From Sclerotinia nivalis (lineage: Eukaryota > Ascomycota > Leotiomycetes > Helotiales > Sclerotiniaceae), in assembly GCA_029531795.1 (NCBI GenBank), contig JAPEIS010000002.1, positions 744,001 through 808,000 of the forward strand: DNA of 64,000 nt, in the 5' to 3' direction. Below are positions 1 through 14,192 of this stretch, in pieces. Numbering within the stretch: the first letter of the stretch is position 1; each line of letters starts with the position of its first letter. The translations under genes were made by a program, and so were the position numbers. The notes under the pieces were generated by a model that ran no database searches, was not told where the DNA came from, and saw only the letters and a list, made by a program, of their open reading frames with translations.

Positions 1-1
1 T

Positions 2-1207
2 GAGGAGGAAATGGAAATCGATGCGCTTGCTACGAGAGAAACGGTGCAGAGGGAAAATGAAGAAGATAGGAAACGGACTACTTATACCAAATCTGTTTTT
101 CATCATCGCCAGACGGATCGAGATACAGTGTGAGATCCTTAATTGACATGTCTACTTCTGACTACTTACCAGTCTGCTAATACTTTATTTCAACATAGGA
201 ATTCCACTCGCTCACTCTACGATTCCGATGTAGTATATACACAACAGCATGGCCGAGTTTACGTAGGAGATTATTACATGCCAATCGATGAAGAAGAACT
301 CGATCGTCTACGTATAATTCACCAAATATACCTCCAAATCTTCGACAATGAACTTACTACCGTACCTTTGGAATCACCTACTCGCATTCTCGATATTGGA
401 ACAGGAACTGGTGATTGGGCTATGGGTATGGGTGATCTATGGCCCTCGGCCGAAATAATCGGAACAGATATTGCCAAAGTTCAACCCACAGCGGTTCCAC
501 TAAATGTCTTCTTCGAGATCGATGATGCGGAAGAAGAAGGTGGGTGGACGTGGCCTCCTAATGAATTTGATTTGATTCATTTGAGAAATATGGAAGGTGC
601 ATTCGGTGATTGGGATCATATATATTCCGAAGCATATATACATTTAAAACCCGGTGGATGGATTGAAATCATGGATTTCGATGACCATAAAGCCTTTCTT
701 ACATTTTTCGATGAAGATGGTCCAATGCCAGCCCTCTTACGTGATATGGAAGAAGCCGCTCGAATATCAGGACGGCCACGTGGAGTTGCTCATCTAGAAC
801 CGGAAAATTTACGGAAATTGGGGTTTGTAGATGTGAAGGTTAAGGAATTTGGTATCCCGATGGGGACATGGCCAGATGATAAAATTCAAAGGACGATAGG
901 GAAATTATGGTTGGTCTCGGCTTTGAGTTCATTGGAAGCTTATACGTTAAGATTATTAACGCAGGCTTTGGGGTGGGATGAAGAGGAGGTGAGGAGGAGG
1001 TGTATGATATGTGGAGAGGATATGAGGAGGGTTAGTTTAAATGCGGAGAGGGCGAGGGGTTTGAAAACTATGGCGAGGGTTTTGGTAGGTAGAAAACCGG
1101 GTTGGGAGGTGGATGCTCACGGAGATGGAGATGGAGATGGGGAGAGTGTGTTGACGGAAAATCGGACGATTCATGGTGATGAAAATATAAATTTGAGTGG
1201 TGAATAA
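2..1207 (+). CDS. LaeA-like SAM-dependent methyltransferase, 5' end outside window
   Basis: Two exons are visible: before 2 to 129 and 199-1207, joined by a 69-bp intron (donor GTGAGA, acceptor CATAG) that keeps frame in phase 2. The start codon lies to the left of the window. The second exon has the class I methyltransferase glycine loop RILDIGTGTGDWA, then an acidic residue strand (IIGTDIA), a DLIHLRNM segment and a LKPGGWIEIMDF strand. This order is typical of the fungal LaeA/UMTA-like methyltransferases, many of which act on secondary metabolism; the substrate here cannot be told. The C-terminus ends in an Asp-Gly repeat coded by a GGAGAT tandem. No biosynthetic cluster is visible next to it. 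Confidence 0.85.
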
Positions 1208-3326
1208 ATTCACTCGCTTGCTATTCGTCTACTAGTGTAGTCACTAGTCGAAGATCTCAAGTTCATCTACCTATTCTGTATAGTGTTTGAAGGCATTTTG
1301 ATTTTATGATTATACTCTTTTCAACCTGGGAGTCTTTTTCCCCCTGCGAGCAAGCGAGTTGGCAAGCAAACAAGCAAGCGCGGCATTTTGATGTTTTTAA
1401 AGGTATACTTAACGACATTACGATTATCAAGAAATATTTATGAAAATGGGAGGAGAAGTTGAATGTTGAAATTTTTTGATGAACAAGCTGAACTCTTTAG
1501 CATAGCGAGAGTTGGAATCTGGATTGAGATGATTTTGATACAAGTATGAGTATTTATTTAAAATTTAAAATTTAAAATAGATACGCCAATAGCTATTACG
1601 GTTAGTATATATATGGTTACTGTATGGATACGAGTGATTGGTGAAGAGTAGACGTGTTGTTCTTTTTACGGATTATGATTATTTCGGAGTATGATTATTT
1701 GGGAGTGCTCGCTTTTTGTAAGATCTCATCATTTTCTTTGAGTTCTGCTTGTTGTTTGTTGGTGGTAAGTAGTAGTTAATACTCGTAGTTTGTTGTGTTA
1801 TTATCGATGAGTATTATTCTTATTTTCATTTCCCAATTTCCAATTCCATTGCATTTCCATTTCCAATTCCACAAAGTGATTCGTTCTCATGTTGTTTATT
1901 TATGAGACTCCTGTTGCTCTACTAGCTGTAACACGAATCATGGCGACTTTAGCACGTGAGTAAACTCCATATCCCTTCTACCAGACGTCAATACAATCAA
2001 TGTGAATTCTTGATTGAAAATTATACGTTATCATGCTGTACAGTACAGTACAGTAAGTCCACATCTGCAATAAACTTACTTCAATCCGGATTATGTATTC
2101 ATATCAACATCAATACGGGTTCATGTTTCAGAATGCCCCTACCCCTCCACCGGCAGGAACCTCTTTCGCAGTATGCCGTTTTAAGAGCTTCTCAACTACG
2201 GTTCTTCCTCATCCTCTTCATACGAATGAATATACATACCAAAAATTCAAAGATCGAATAGACGGTTCAACACTATTCGAATCAACAAACTCATCACCTG
2301 TTTCATATTTCATTCCTCCAGCTCATCCATATAATCATTTTCCTTTTTATAACTATCCTTATCTTCCATATCTAAACATACTCTTACAAATACTTTTTAT
2401 TATTCAATTTTAAAATCAATGCGGAAGTAATAATAAGTATCTAGTAGTATTCTTCCTTGAATTGCTGGGATTGTTGCTGGTTTTTTGTTGGGATTACTTT
2501 TTTTGGTTTGAATTGTCCTTATTTTCTGTTATTTGAGAGTATTGGAGTTTGATGGAATGTTTGCTAGATTTTCTTGAGTTGTTTGAGGTAATCGGTTGTA
2601 TTGGGATGCTGGGAGAGAATATATATTACATTCACGATACGAATAAGTAATTCTTGAATCGTTTCCGGGGAATTTTACATTATGTTCTGGATACAAATCT
2701 AATTTCTGCTGCTTTTTGCATGTGGTTTTCTTGGACAATATATCTAATCTTTTTTCTTTTCTTTTGGTGCTTCACTTGTCTCCTGTATCCTTATGTCGAC
2801 CAGGTGGTCTGAGATCATGTATCCCCAATTATCACTCCTTTCCTTAATTAGTAAACGCGTCTTTTCGAATCATTTCGCCGTATAGAGAATAGTAAGGTTA
2901 CTTCCATTTCGAAGCACCATTTTGTTCACGTCACGCCTAAATTCTTCAAATGTGAAGAAGCGGTGTTTAGACGATATCTATAATATTTGGAGCGTGGATA
3001 TGGCTGTCATTATCACATTTCTCTTTTGGGTTGCGGGCTAGATACTTTGTGGAGGCAATTTTGTATTGCTTCTTTAGACGGTCGATGGGTTGAGACTGAT
3101 GCTGATGCTGATGCGGTGTAGATGATGAGGTGCGGCTTTATTTTTTGGGAGATTGTTCTTTCTTTCTTGATGTGTATGTTTATTGTCATGTTTATTGTTA
3201 TGTTCATGTTCATTTTGATCTTGAGAAATTGCAATTGCTAGGTTTTGCTTGGAACCCGCGGGGTATATCGGTGTAGACATGACGGGAAGCTTTTTCAGAG
3301 AGTATTGGATCATTTGTCTCGTATTT
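1208..3326. other. Gene-free AT-rich spacer
   Basis: About 2.1 kb without a convincing gene. It holds short AT-rich stretches, a CAGTA triplet run near 2040 and small GATGCT and TTTATTGTCATG repeats near 3097 and 3180. Possible small reading frames near 1940-2410 match nothing I recognise and their splice models do not stay open. Confidence 0.5.
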
Positions 3327-3334
3327 CTTCACGG

Positions 3335-4067
3335 CAGTGATGGGAGTAGTGTGAATTAGTATCATAGTGGCTGATATTAAAGCATGTGATCCTACATCAA
3401 TATGTTTAAATTATAATATTATGTATTGCAGTACGTATATACCTTAATATATAATACTTTCCACAAATAGAAATACTGGAATCCAATGAATTCATTTCCG
3501 AACCAGGCAATATTGAAGTAATATTAGTCAAATTCCATTGAAATCTATCGAATTCTAATGTATATTGCTTCAATATTGTCTATTTAGGAAAGGGATTTAT
3601 TGAATTCCAGTATCTCCGTATATTGCTAGTGATATGCAATATTCTACATTACACTTAATATTATCAATGATATGGAATTCAATATTATTGTGAAAGAGGT
3701 AGGTCGAGATACGTGCGTCCCGATTGCACGCTGCGAGGGGGAATGGGAATACGAATTGATTAGATTATATTGTAGAGGCTTCAAGTAGTATAATTAATAG
3801 AATTAATAATAGATTTGGATTGTATATAATGAGTATACAAAAAGACTAATGAAAAACGATTGATTATTCAAAAAGGGAAGAACGAAGCTCTTTCCTTATA
3901 TCTAATTACGAAGGATCATATAACCTATTGTCTATAAACTAGCTATGTATATAACTTCAATAACCCAACTTTCTCACATTATATATTCCAAAACATACCC
4001 AAAAATGCTATACGCCTCACTATAGTGGGGGGTATAGGAATTACGCTGTATAGTACTCCCATCACTG
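3335..4067. mobile_element. Non-autonomous hAT-type DNA transposon (MITE-like), 733 bp
   Basis: The element begins CAGTGATGGGAGTA at 3335-3348 and ends with the exact inverse, TACTCCCATCACTG, at 4054-4067. It is flanked on both sides by the same 8 bp, CTTCACGG, at 3327-3334 and 4068-4075. Terminal repeats starting CAGTG plus an 8-bp target duplication are the hallmark of hAT-superfamily elements. The interior is AT-rich with no open frame of useful length and no transposase, so it would depend on an autonomous partner elsewhere. The perfect terminal repeats and target duplication suggest a fairly recent insertion, although the interior could be old. Removing the element would give a plain site ...TTCTTCACGGCACCAC.... 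It lies in a spacer and interrupts no gene I can see. Confidence 0.85.
3473..3613. repeat. Imperfect 141-bp hairpin inside the hAT-type element
   Basis: Two arms of about 65 bp (3473-3537 and 3549-3613) are inverted copies at roughly three-quarters identity by eye. Both outer ends read ATACTGGAAT, and both arms share CAATATTGAAG in the middle. The centre is near 3543. It could be part of the internal structure of the element or a second, nested foldback element. Confidence 0.65.
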
Positions 4068-4075
4068 CTTCACGG

Positions 4076-5246
4076 CACCACTATCATCAAACACAATCGC
4101 CCTCTTTTAATCCCATAGTTCATTACCTATTCATATGATCAAAAACCATTTCATTTTGATCATTTTGGAATTTAAATACCCGAAAGTGCTTCAGCAGATA
4201 GATTGGAATTCAACCGAGAATAAAAATAAAAAAACGAATAGATGGATGAAAGAATATGAATAGAAAACTATACTATACAAACAATGCGCAAACATCGATT
4301 TTTCCATATCCGAAACGAGCTGGAAGATGGAAGTACCTCTGGCTTAGGTTACTGAGAAAAGCGACAATTTCTCCACTCCTCGGCGACGACCTAGGGAGAA
4401 CAGGTAAGGAAGCTGTGGAAAGGAGCACGATATCGATAAGTGAATGCGAGTCTCGAGCCTCGTTTGTGGGGATAGTTAAGCTTCAGATACAGATACAAAC
4501 CTTGATCGCCCATTTTGATCGCATAAGAATCTTTTCCTTCACGAATGATTGCGTTCTAATGTCCAATCTGAGGATGGTGGACTGCGGGTCACGGGTTAAG
4601 TGCTAGGTAATAGTAATCATGGGATTTTTAGTTCGAGGAAGAACCTCTTCTAGAAATGAATTTAAGCTGTGAAGGGAGAAATTTGTAGTGTTAAGAATGA
4701 TGATGGGTAAAAGGGGAGTTATGCATATTATATCGAGTGTGTGTGTTTTAAGGATGAAGGAACGGTGCAAAGAAAGAGAAATAATGGAAGAGAAGCTAGG
4801 AGATCGATTGCATGATAACATAACTTGGGGATTCCTATTTGGTTGCCCTTATCTGTTCCAAGAAGGAATATGGACGTAGATAATGAATGGTAGGACATAT
4901 TGAGGCACCATACCTTTCAAATTGAGCGAGAAATTCCACAGGGTTGGTCCAGCCACATTTTCAAAGATACAATCATATCAGCAGCTCACTGGTTTCGTCT
5001 AGATCTGATTGATTTGGGAATAACATTGCTTATATTATTTTACCGTATAGTAAGTTTACTCCAGCCTTTAAAATGGAACTGGAAGTGAATCTTCCAGAAT
5101 TTATGTTCCAAACAGACCACTAGCCTAGAAGAGGCCCTTTTAGTTCAAATGGAGTTATGAAGTAACTGGCACCTGAAATATCATATGTTTTAGACGACGT
5201 GCTTTAGTATTTCGAAAAACGCAAGGTTTCTATCTGTACGTCAACT
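4076..5246. other. Gene-free spacer
   Basis: About 1.2 kb between the hAT-type element and the 3' end of the N-terminal methyltransferase gene. Only short overlapping frames on both strands are present, none with recognisable domains. Confidence 0.45.
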
Positions 5247-6456
<1,210 letters not shown>

Positions 6457-7141
6457 TTTTCGCGTTTGTAAACTTGATGTTATAGGTAGAATGGTGTTGA
6501 TGGGGTAATTGTAGTTGATTAAGGTGATTGTGATATAAGTTGTGAGGAGTGAGGATTTATTTTTGAGGGTAGGAAGAAGGCTAGTTGTGATATTGATATT
6601 GAGAGAGAAACCTTTGAGGGAGAGATTGAGTGAATGATGGTGTGTTTTTAATAGAAGCTTGTCGTTTGCGTATTAGCGTCTGATAAATTGCCGTGGTTTA
6701 GAACTCAGCGGGTGTGGCTTTAGTAGCAAGTAATGTGAGGTTTTACCCCCACGAACAACCACTCAAGATGTATGATGTAAAACATAATTAGATGTTTTGA
6801 AGAGAATTAGTATTCGAAGCAACAGTTTATTCTTATGCTGTTGACTCTGAATAATAGATGATGAAAAGTAGATCATCAACAAAACCGAAAAAATAAGCCA
6901 GATATTTGGACTCAATGGGAACCTCGCCGGGCGTGCTGGATCTTCACATCAGAAAAAAATTCAGATATTTCGAAAAGCCCAAGACTCGTGTTTAACATCT
7001 TATCTTTATTCTATTTAATTCTTCTATCCAATACTTATTATTTTTAGTCATAAAAATCAACCCTCATACAAAATAACTAAAATATTTACAACGAAAGTAA
7101 CTCTCGCTCTCTAATTCCATGCTCCTCTTCAAATACACCCC
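6457..7141. other. Intergenic spacer
   Basis: About 685 bp between two minus-strand genes; it should hold the promoter of the N-terminal methyltransferase and the 3' end of the chitin deacetylase. No feature stands out. Confidence 0.4.
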
Positions 7142-9003
7142 TTAAGTACAAGTACCAAAACCCTTTTGACATCCAGTACCACAATAAGCAGTGGTACTTC
7201 CACAATATCCATGCGTACTACAACAATTTCCATAACTGCTTCCCTGGCAAGTCTCCTTGTTAGTACCTCCACATGATCCATCAGTGCTGACTTTCAGAGT
7301 AGAAGTCGCAACGGCGGTGGATGTGATAGTTGTGGATGTGGATTTTTTCGTGGAGGTAGTGGATGCTGAGCAGATTCCTGCAATGGGTTCGCAGCCAGTC
7401 CCGCAGTAATCAGTGGTGCTTCCACAATCTAGTTTGAGTTTGCGTTAGTAAATCAAGAAATATGAAGTAAGGGTACATAACGAGAATTCTTACATCCATG
7501 TTGTGAGCAGCAGTTACCGTAGCTGGATCCAATACAGGTGATAGAGCTTGAGCAGCTTCCATCAGTAGAAACTTTTTGGGTACTAGTTGATTGTGCGGAA
7601 GTTGAGGTTTTGGTAGTGCTGGTTGAAGTTTTAGTAGTGCTGGTTGAAGTTGTAGATGATCCAGAGCAAGTTCCACTGCCAGGTTGACAACCGGTACCGC
7701 AATAGGCGTCAGTAGATCCGCAAAATCCATTGATAGAACAGCAGTTTCCATAGATGGAACCGAGACATGTAGTATCTGCATTGCAGGAACCGTCATCGGA
7801 AACTTGTTGACTTGGTGTAGGGACAGGGGCGTTAGGGTTACCGCTTCTGTACCAGTTCTCAGATGGGTCGCCGAGACAATCTCCCACTGTAACTGACTTA
7901 AATCCATGAGAGTACATGGAAGCGAGGATGTAATCAGTAAGGTTGTAGACGGTCTGATAATGGATGTCGTGCTCGATTTCCAGGAAGTTGTCTGTAGCGG
8001 GATTGGCGGTAGCAATGGCGGCATCCCAAATGTTCTTGGAGTTTTGAATGAGAGTTGCAGCATCATTCAGATATCCCTCGGTATCCAAATCGAAGTAAGT
8101 CACATGGTAGCCCAAGTCTGCCATAAGATCACCACAAGTGTCGTTGCACTCAGAATAAGGTGGTCTCATATAAGTTGGGAAATACCCGAGAATGTTTCTG
8201 AAGGCCATCTCATTATAGTACATTTGGTTTTTGAACGTTGTTGGGTCAAGGGATGTCAAATTTTGGTGACCCCAGGTGTGAGATGCGATTTGATGACCTT
8301 CGGCAATCATACGATTGATAACAGCAACATACTCTGGGGTGGTATCAATTGCACCTTTGCCAAGGTTGTTACCGGTGATCATGAAGGTAGCTTTAGCTCC
8401 ATAGGCTGCAAGTTTGTCAAGCAGATCATTAGTGTAAAGATAAGGTCCGTCATCGAAAGTAAATGCAATATCTATCAAAGTAAATAAGTCAGCATTTCCC
8501 TAGCATCACAAAAGAACCCAGAGATACAAACCTCCAGCAACCTGACAATCGTAAACACCAGCTCCTCCATATGGAACATTGCCAATATGTGGGCGTTCAA
8601 TATTTGCTGTCGAGGCACCAGCTGGAGCTTGGAGTGTGTCACAAAGAGGTCCATATTCGAACTGGCAATCTGGAGCTGCACAATATTCTTCCGTGGTACC
8701 GCAGTATCTAGTTCCATTTAGTTGATATTTTTCGAGCTGACGGGAAACTACTCACCCTTCTGGAGAGCAGCATGCATTTACACAGCTACCAACACCGGGA
8801 CCGCAAGTATTTGGATCGTCCGCCCTCGGCCCTACCTCAGGTGTTCTTTCTTCCACATGCACGGGATTTGCTGGCATGGCATTGCGACCTTTGATTGTTT
8901 GAAGGAACTCTCTGCCACCCATCAATTTTGGCATAGCAGGTCCTGGATGTGCACTCGACAACGAAGCCAAGGCCATGGTGGCTAGTAGCGACGCAGACTT
9001 CAT
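7142..9003 (-). CDS. Secreted chitin/polysaccharide deacetylase with four CBM18 modules
   Basis: Four exons: 9003-8756, 8707-8532, 8471-7494 and 7428-7142, giving 562 residues; introns are 48, 60 and 65 bp. A signal peptide (about residues 1-18, likely cut after SSA) leads into a first hevein-like cysteine module that spans the first intron. The NodB deacetylase domain follows, with TFDDGP (Asp149), SHTWGH (His206 and His210) as probable metal ligands, and RPPYSECND. Then come three more CBM18 modules, each with the core YGNCCS..G(Y/F)CGST..YCGTGC, joined by Ser/Thr-rich linkers. It should remove acetyl groups from chitin in the wall. In plant-associated fungi such enzymes help hide chitin from host receptors; that role here is inference. 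No GPI signal is seen. Confidence 0.93.
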
Positions 9004-10883
9004 GTTGATGGTCTGATGAACGAGTGTGAGGTGTAACTAGCTAAACAAAGATGACTTTTCGCAATATTATGTGTATAAAACTAGATTAAACCTTACACCT
9101 AGCTGCGGTTTTGTCAAAACTGGTGGTAAACGAAAGACTGCACAAACAAGATTGAAGCGACTGTGAGGGTTATAAAAACCGATGAGGAAGTAAGTGAAGG
9201 AGGTTGCAAAGTGGAACGAACTTTTCGTATTAAATCTCAAGAACAGAGATGGCCTGACTTGATATGCAGCGACAACAAACAGGGGAGTATGCAAAGGTAA
9301 CATAATTTTCTGGGGTCAAAACTCTAAGAATGTAGCTAAAAGTCCGATTTGTGTGGGTACAACATGCAGCCTACAGTAACAATACACCACAAGGATGCAG
9401 GATCTGTGCAGCCATCCCATCACTGAATGAGACGACTGCAACGATTTTTCTTTTCTGTATAGTTCTTACATATAGGTGCAGGTCCAAGAACTCATTATAC
9501 TGTTTCGAGAACATATTAATGTAGGTCACAATGAGCTGGAGAGTGAAAGGGTGTGAAGTGGGGTACAAAGGTCTCGAAGAGGTCCAAGAACCATGCCGAT
9601 AACAAGAAAAGTATAGAAATAATTTTCTCATAAGGTTATTTTCATAGTAAAAAATCTTTTTTGGCGGCTGGGCGTTCGTGTCTCGTTTGTATCCTTACAG
9701 ATGGTGCTGTACACTACGATGAATGCTAAAATGTTAAAATACGATCGGAAAAATTTGAATGAAGGGGTCTGCCGACTTCGTGGTGCCAATCATGATTGCC
9801 ATGCAAAAGAAATGCTTTTGTGACAGCTTAATACGCAGCTTTTGATCACAACCTCCTTTTCAGGTCGCTTTTAATGCCAGATGGAAGACTCCTTTCCATG
9901 GGGTGAAAGTGGTGGAATGACAAAAGAGACTGAAGTGGAGATTGAAAATTTGAAGCCTTCGAGAAAAACGAACATCGTCTCATGGCCTCCTCCCGGTAGT
10001 AGTAAGCTTGCTTAAGCTTGGCATATGCACGACCATTTTCGCCCCCCCCCCCAGGCTCCGTCAATATAAACATGTTTTCTTCGCGATGCGGGGACTTGAA
10101 AGCGTTCACCAGTTGGAAAATATGTTGTGGAGCATTTCAACAAAACGTGGCATGTAGCTCGTATTCAAAGGCATCTAATGAGCAAACTAAAAAAGAGTAT
10201 TCTATCAAATCAAATCAACGCCCCTGTGTGCAGTTTTAAGCATAATCAAATATCCTTATGTATTGATAAAGGTAGCGGATGGATCCAGCCGTCGCAGTTT
10301 TCGATTCTTCCGACAAACTATTATTAGTTGTCTCGTTTTCTCCCTAGATCGTCAAATTTCCTACAGTAAGGCCTCGTGCGACTGAACTAGAACTGAGTTC
10401 GGACGAGTCTCATCGCTTAATATAATAACCTTACCTATGAGATCCGAGACCCCGATTGCAACACGGTTCGTGTGGTGTACCTGCTTCTTGATGCGCAAGT
10501 ACATAAGGGTCGTGTAAATTGCAATGTCGTGTATCCTAGACGCGCAAGTTTATACTGTAGTATTGATGTTACGAAGCACACTGGGATCCAGATTCACATC
10601 AAGCCTCAAAACTATACTGTTGATCGAGCCATAATGATCGGACGATAATGAGTTTTCAAGTGGCAGCTGGACATTAGTATCAACTGCCAAGGATGGAACA
10701 AATAAGCTACATTCATTATGTATGATCTAAAATTTAGCAGTTTAAGTATTATGGTAGACTCTTCCTTCCATTGGAACACGTCTTTTCGAGGCATCGACCA
10801 AAACAAAACTTCAAGAACGTGGTAGGCAGGTGGATAGCCACGACTTAATTGAAGGTTTCCTCGCTTCTCGACATCTAACTCTC
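9004..10883. other. Gene-free spacer with a C11 run
   Basis: About 1.9 kb between the chitin deacetylase start and the MFS transporter stop. Short frames on both strands carry no recognisable domain. An 11-base run of C lies at 10042-10052. Confidence 0.45.
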
Positions 10884-12952
10884 CTAGTGCGTGACTCCTA
10901 AAATCTCGCTTTCCTTCAAGTATTTGTAGTATCTTCCCTTCGTGTTATTTCTCCAACTCTTGCCCCATTTTACTACTGCAAAGAAGGTTAGGACTTGAGC
11001 AAGACCAGCAAAGGCAGCCACAATGAAAGCATTTTGGTAACCCATATTTGTGACCCAAGGTGTGATCCCATAACCCATTGCAAAGCTCATCGTATTTCGG
11101 ATAATAATCACACTGGCTATAATCACTTTTAGCTTGGAACGTAGAAATGAAAATGGAACAACAGGGGAAGGACATACCCATGGCCTCGCCACTCAAGTCT
11201 TTATAAGCATCAATGCAATACGAGACAGACAATTGAACACCAATGCCGTTTGAACCGGCAATCAGGAACATGGCGACTATGAGGCCGAACCAATGTATGT
11301 GATGAGCTGCTCCAACACCCCAAAGGATTAAAGAGGCAGGTATGAGAATGATGGATAGTAGGAATAACCAAAGTCGATGCTCTGCTTCTAAGACCCCTTT
11401 GTTGCGTCGGGCGAGCCACAATACCACTCTATCTCCTATGACACCAGAATAAAACGAAGCACAAGCTACACCGAGTAACGGTGAAACATACGACAATCCA
11501 ACCATAGAAGAAGAGAAGTTATAAGGCGGGGCACTTAAGATCAACGAGGCAGTCCCATTGAGAATGTTGAACCAGATCAAATTGCTACCATACGAGAACC
11601 CAGCGTAGGCAATCGATGGAAGAGACATGAAGATGAGAGGCCGAACCATCATGCGGAATAGTCTGAAGTCTCTCTTCTTATCCTTCAGCGACAACTTTTG
11701 CAGGTACGTCTTCGGCTTGTAATGAACGGCTCCACGTTCTATGGTCTCAGTGGCCAAGTTTGAGACGCCAATGGTTGCATCTTTTTCGGGATCCAGTGAC
11801 GTTGAAGGATCAGAGGACTTCCCTTGGATCATCTCCTCTTTTGGTGTGATTGCTTCAGGCGTGTTGTCCCGGGAGTTTTTCATTTCCAGAGGTGCTCTAT
11901 CGTAGTTTGTCTCCTCCATTAGGAAGAAGCAAAATACAAACCCGATGGCTAGAAAGATGGCACACCAATACATCACCCATCTCCACCCTTGTCCGTCATT
12001 GATGAAGCCAGCCTACAATGATGTAAGCCAGAATGCCAGTCTAGTATCAATATCCCATTACTCACAAGTATTGGAGCTAAAAAGTTACTTCCAGTCAGCA
12101 TAAATGCATATAGTCCCATGTAGGCACCTCTTTCATGGGTAAAGTAAATATCTGTAATCGATACTTCACATAAGGACTCGATAGGGGCTCCCACAGCTCC
12201 CTGTAGAATCTTGCTTCCAATCCATGCAGAATTGGTTGTAGCATGCGGCACCCATAGCATGGTACTTGTTCTGTTAGCACAAATGCAGGCAATGTGATCA
12301 TTACAATGTTTACTGACCCCAGAGTTGCTAGCATGGAGAATAGATACACCGGCCTCTTGCCATATTGTAGTGCTATGGGCTGAGCGATTAAACATCCCCA
12401 CTGAACTCGAAATGTAACATTAGCGGCTGACCCCTAAAAAAATAAAAAAATACTGCGACCATCTGGAAGGTACCCTATGCTGCGTGGAAAGAAAGAAAGC
12501 GCTTGCTCCATTGCAGAGGAAACGTGATGGTTTTCCCGAGACCTTTGTTTTGTATCACGGCCGGAAGCATATGAATTTAACTTGACAAAAGACGTGATAG
12601 TGTAACTTACCCCAAAGAACAAGAACATATATCCCGTACCGGCGTTCAACTGATCAATTGTCAAGCCAGTGTCCTTACTTATGGGCTCCAGGACACTATA
12701 AACAGCTGCAGATGCTATTCCAACCATCAAAGTATACATAGACATGCATGCGGTCGATAGCATCTTCCGCTTTGGGCTCCAATTCAATGGATCATCTGGG
12801 TCACTAGATGGCGACGGAACGAGGACAACGTCTTGTATTCGAGATGCAGATGCATGCTGCCCTCGCATTACACCCTCAAGATCGACCAGGTGAATGGTTC
12901 CCGGAATGGCTCGTGTATCCAATTCACCACGCCGATGTTCGGAATCCTCCAT
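10884..12952 (-). CDS. MFS transporter, DHA1-like drug/proton antiporter group
   Basis: Five exons: 12952-12611, 12400-12318, 12270-12066, 12012-11178 and 11116-10884, giving 565 residues; introns are 210, 47, 53 and 61 bp. The N-terminal tail carries DPDDPLNWSPKRK, the mark of fungal DHA1-type carriers (TPO, FLR, HOL groups). Membrane segments follow, with GKRPVY in the first loop, GAPIESLCEV and TDIYFTHERGAYMG in the first half, then a hydrophilic loop with many Asp/Glu/Lys before the second half. The 47-bp intron has a textbook GCTAACAG end and must be removed to keep frame between SMLATLG and WVPHATTN. The substrate is unknown; polyamines or xenobiotics are typical for the group. Confidence 0.88.
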
Positions 12953-14192
12953 CGTGAAACAAACGACAAATAGTCACCGCAGAAGAAATAGTAAAAGATA
13001 GCTATTTGGCAAGACTTTTCAAATACTCACCCTTTAGAAATGGTTGGAGGTACCTTTTACTGTTCGGTCAGGGCGATAGACCCTATGCTTTTAAGGAGAT
13101 CATCTGTGCTGAAAGCGTATAACGAACTTATCATAAAGCTTAACATGGCTGTCGATCATGTTGATATGAGATAATGCGGTGTATCTGAAGCTATCCACTT
13201 AGAAGCCCAAAAGAGCAAGTATATGCAATGATGACCACCAGCGCTGAGCTCTCATTCGATGGGTTCGGCTAGGCCTGGCTACCCCACGCATTCGTTATCA
13301 TAAAAGTTCCGATAAATCTCATGGCGAGAACGAAAGTATGATAACGGTGGAGCTGTTTGTCTTGTCGTTGCGTCTTTGATAAGTGAGAACTTCTTGTTAT
13401 TTACGATCATTATCAAGTTTCATCTTGATTTTTCAAAATTCTTCAATGCACGATAGAACTAGCTGGATTAGGCAGGCATTACCACGAACATTCCTCGACA
13501 CCATATCAAATATTTTGGTAATCTTACAATAAGGTTGCGAATTTTCGAACGTCAGCTAACGATCCTCAATTCGGCAAGTATCTGAAGAACTACTAGGTAC
13601 AATACACGGAATTATCTCTGATAATTTGCATCGAAGTTGAAGTAAGGTGCGCCGAAGTTGAGTTGAAGCCGTCCATTGGAGTTGTTCCCGGCTCAAACAT
13701 ATCAGACGATAGCTTCTATACTTTCAACCGAAGGTTCCAGTTCACAATGTTTTATAGGTCGGGCTAGTATTTGACAACCAGAACTCTTCTGTTGATGATG
13801 ATGTTCAAAAGTGCCTATCGCTTTTGGTGCCCAAAATGAATGATGCCAAGTTGTAGTGCAACCTTGATAGGTTCCTGGGTCGTCGATGAGCTACGTACCG
13901 CAGGGAGCGCCTGTCTTCAACTGCTATTACTATTTTGAAGCTATCAGATGACCTTGTAAGTCAGCAACATTCTTGGAGAGCTTATCGCATACCGGCTTAG
14001 ACAGCATGGTAAACATGCCAGCATTCAATATTCTACATTCTTGCCACGGTGCCAATGTTGCAATGTCTGAAGAAAGCTGCGACCGCGCCCTTCTTTTAAA
14101 GTTTAGCTGTTCTGCTTGGGCTGCATCATGTTCGGTATCCTTCAACTACTACTCCCTTGATCCTTCGATTGTTCAATTGCACCGGAGCAATA
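12953..14192. other. Divergent spacer upstream of two genes
   Basis: About 1.2 kb between the divergent starts of the MFS transporter and the type II membrane protein; it should contain both promoters. No gene or clear repeat is seen. Confidence 0.4.

Noticed and set aside
1940..2413. Possible small spliced gene starting ATGGCGACTTTAGCAC with a GTGAGT donor
   Set aside because: The best acceptor (2131) leads to a stop after about 22 codons, and the longer open frames after 2093 are out of phase with the first exon. No family match.
4256..4606. 116-codon plus-strand frame next to the hAT-type element
   Set aside because: No domain and no splice partners; considered as a transposase remnant but it lies outside the element and has no DDE or BED-like motif.
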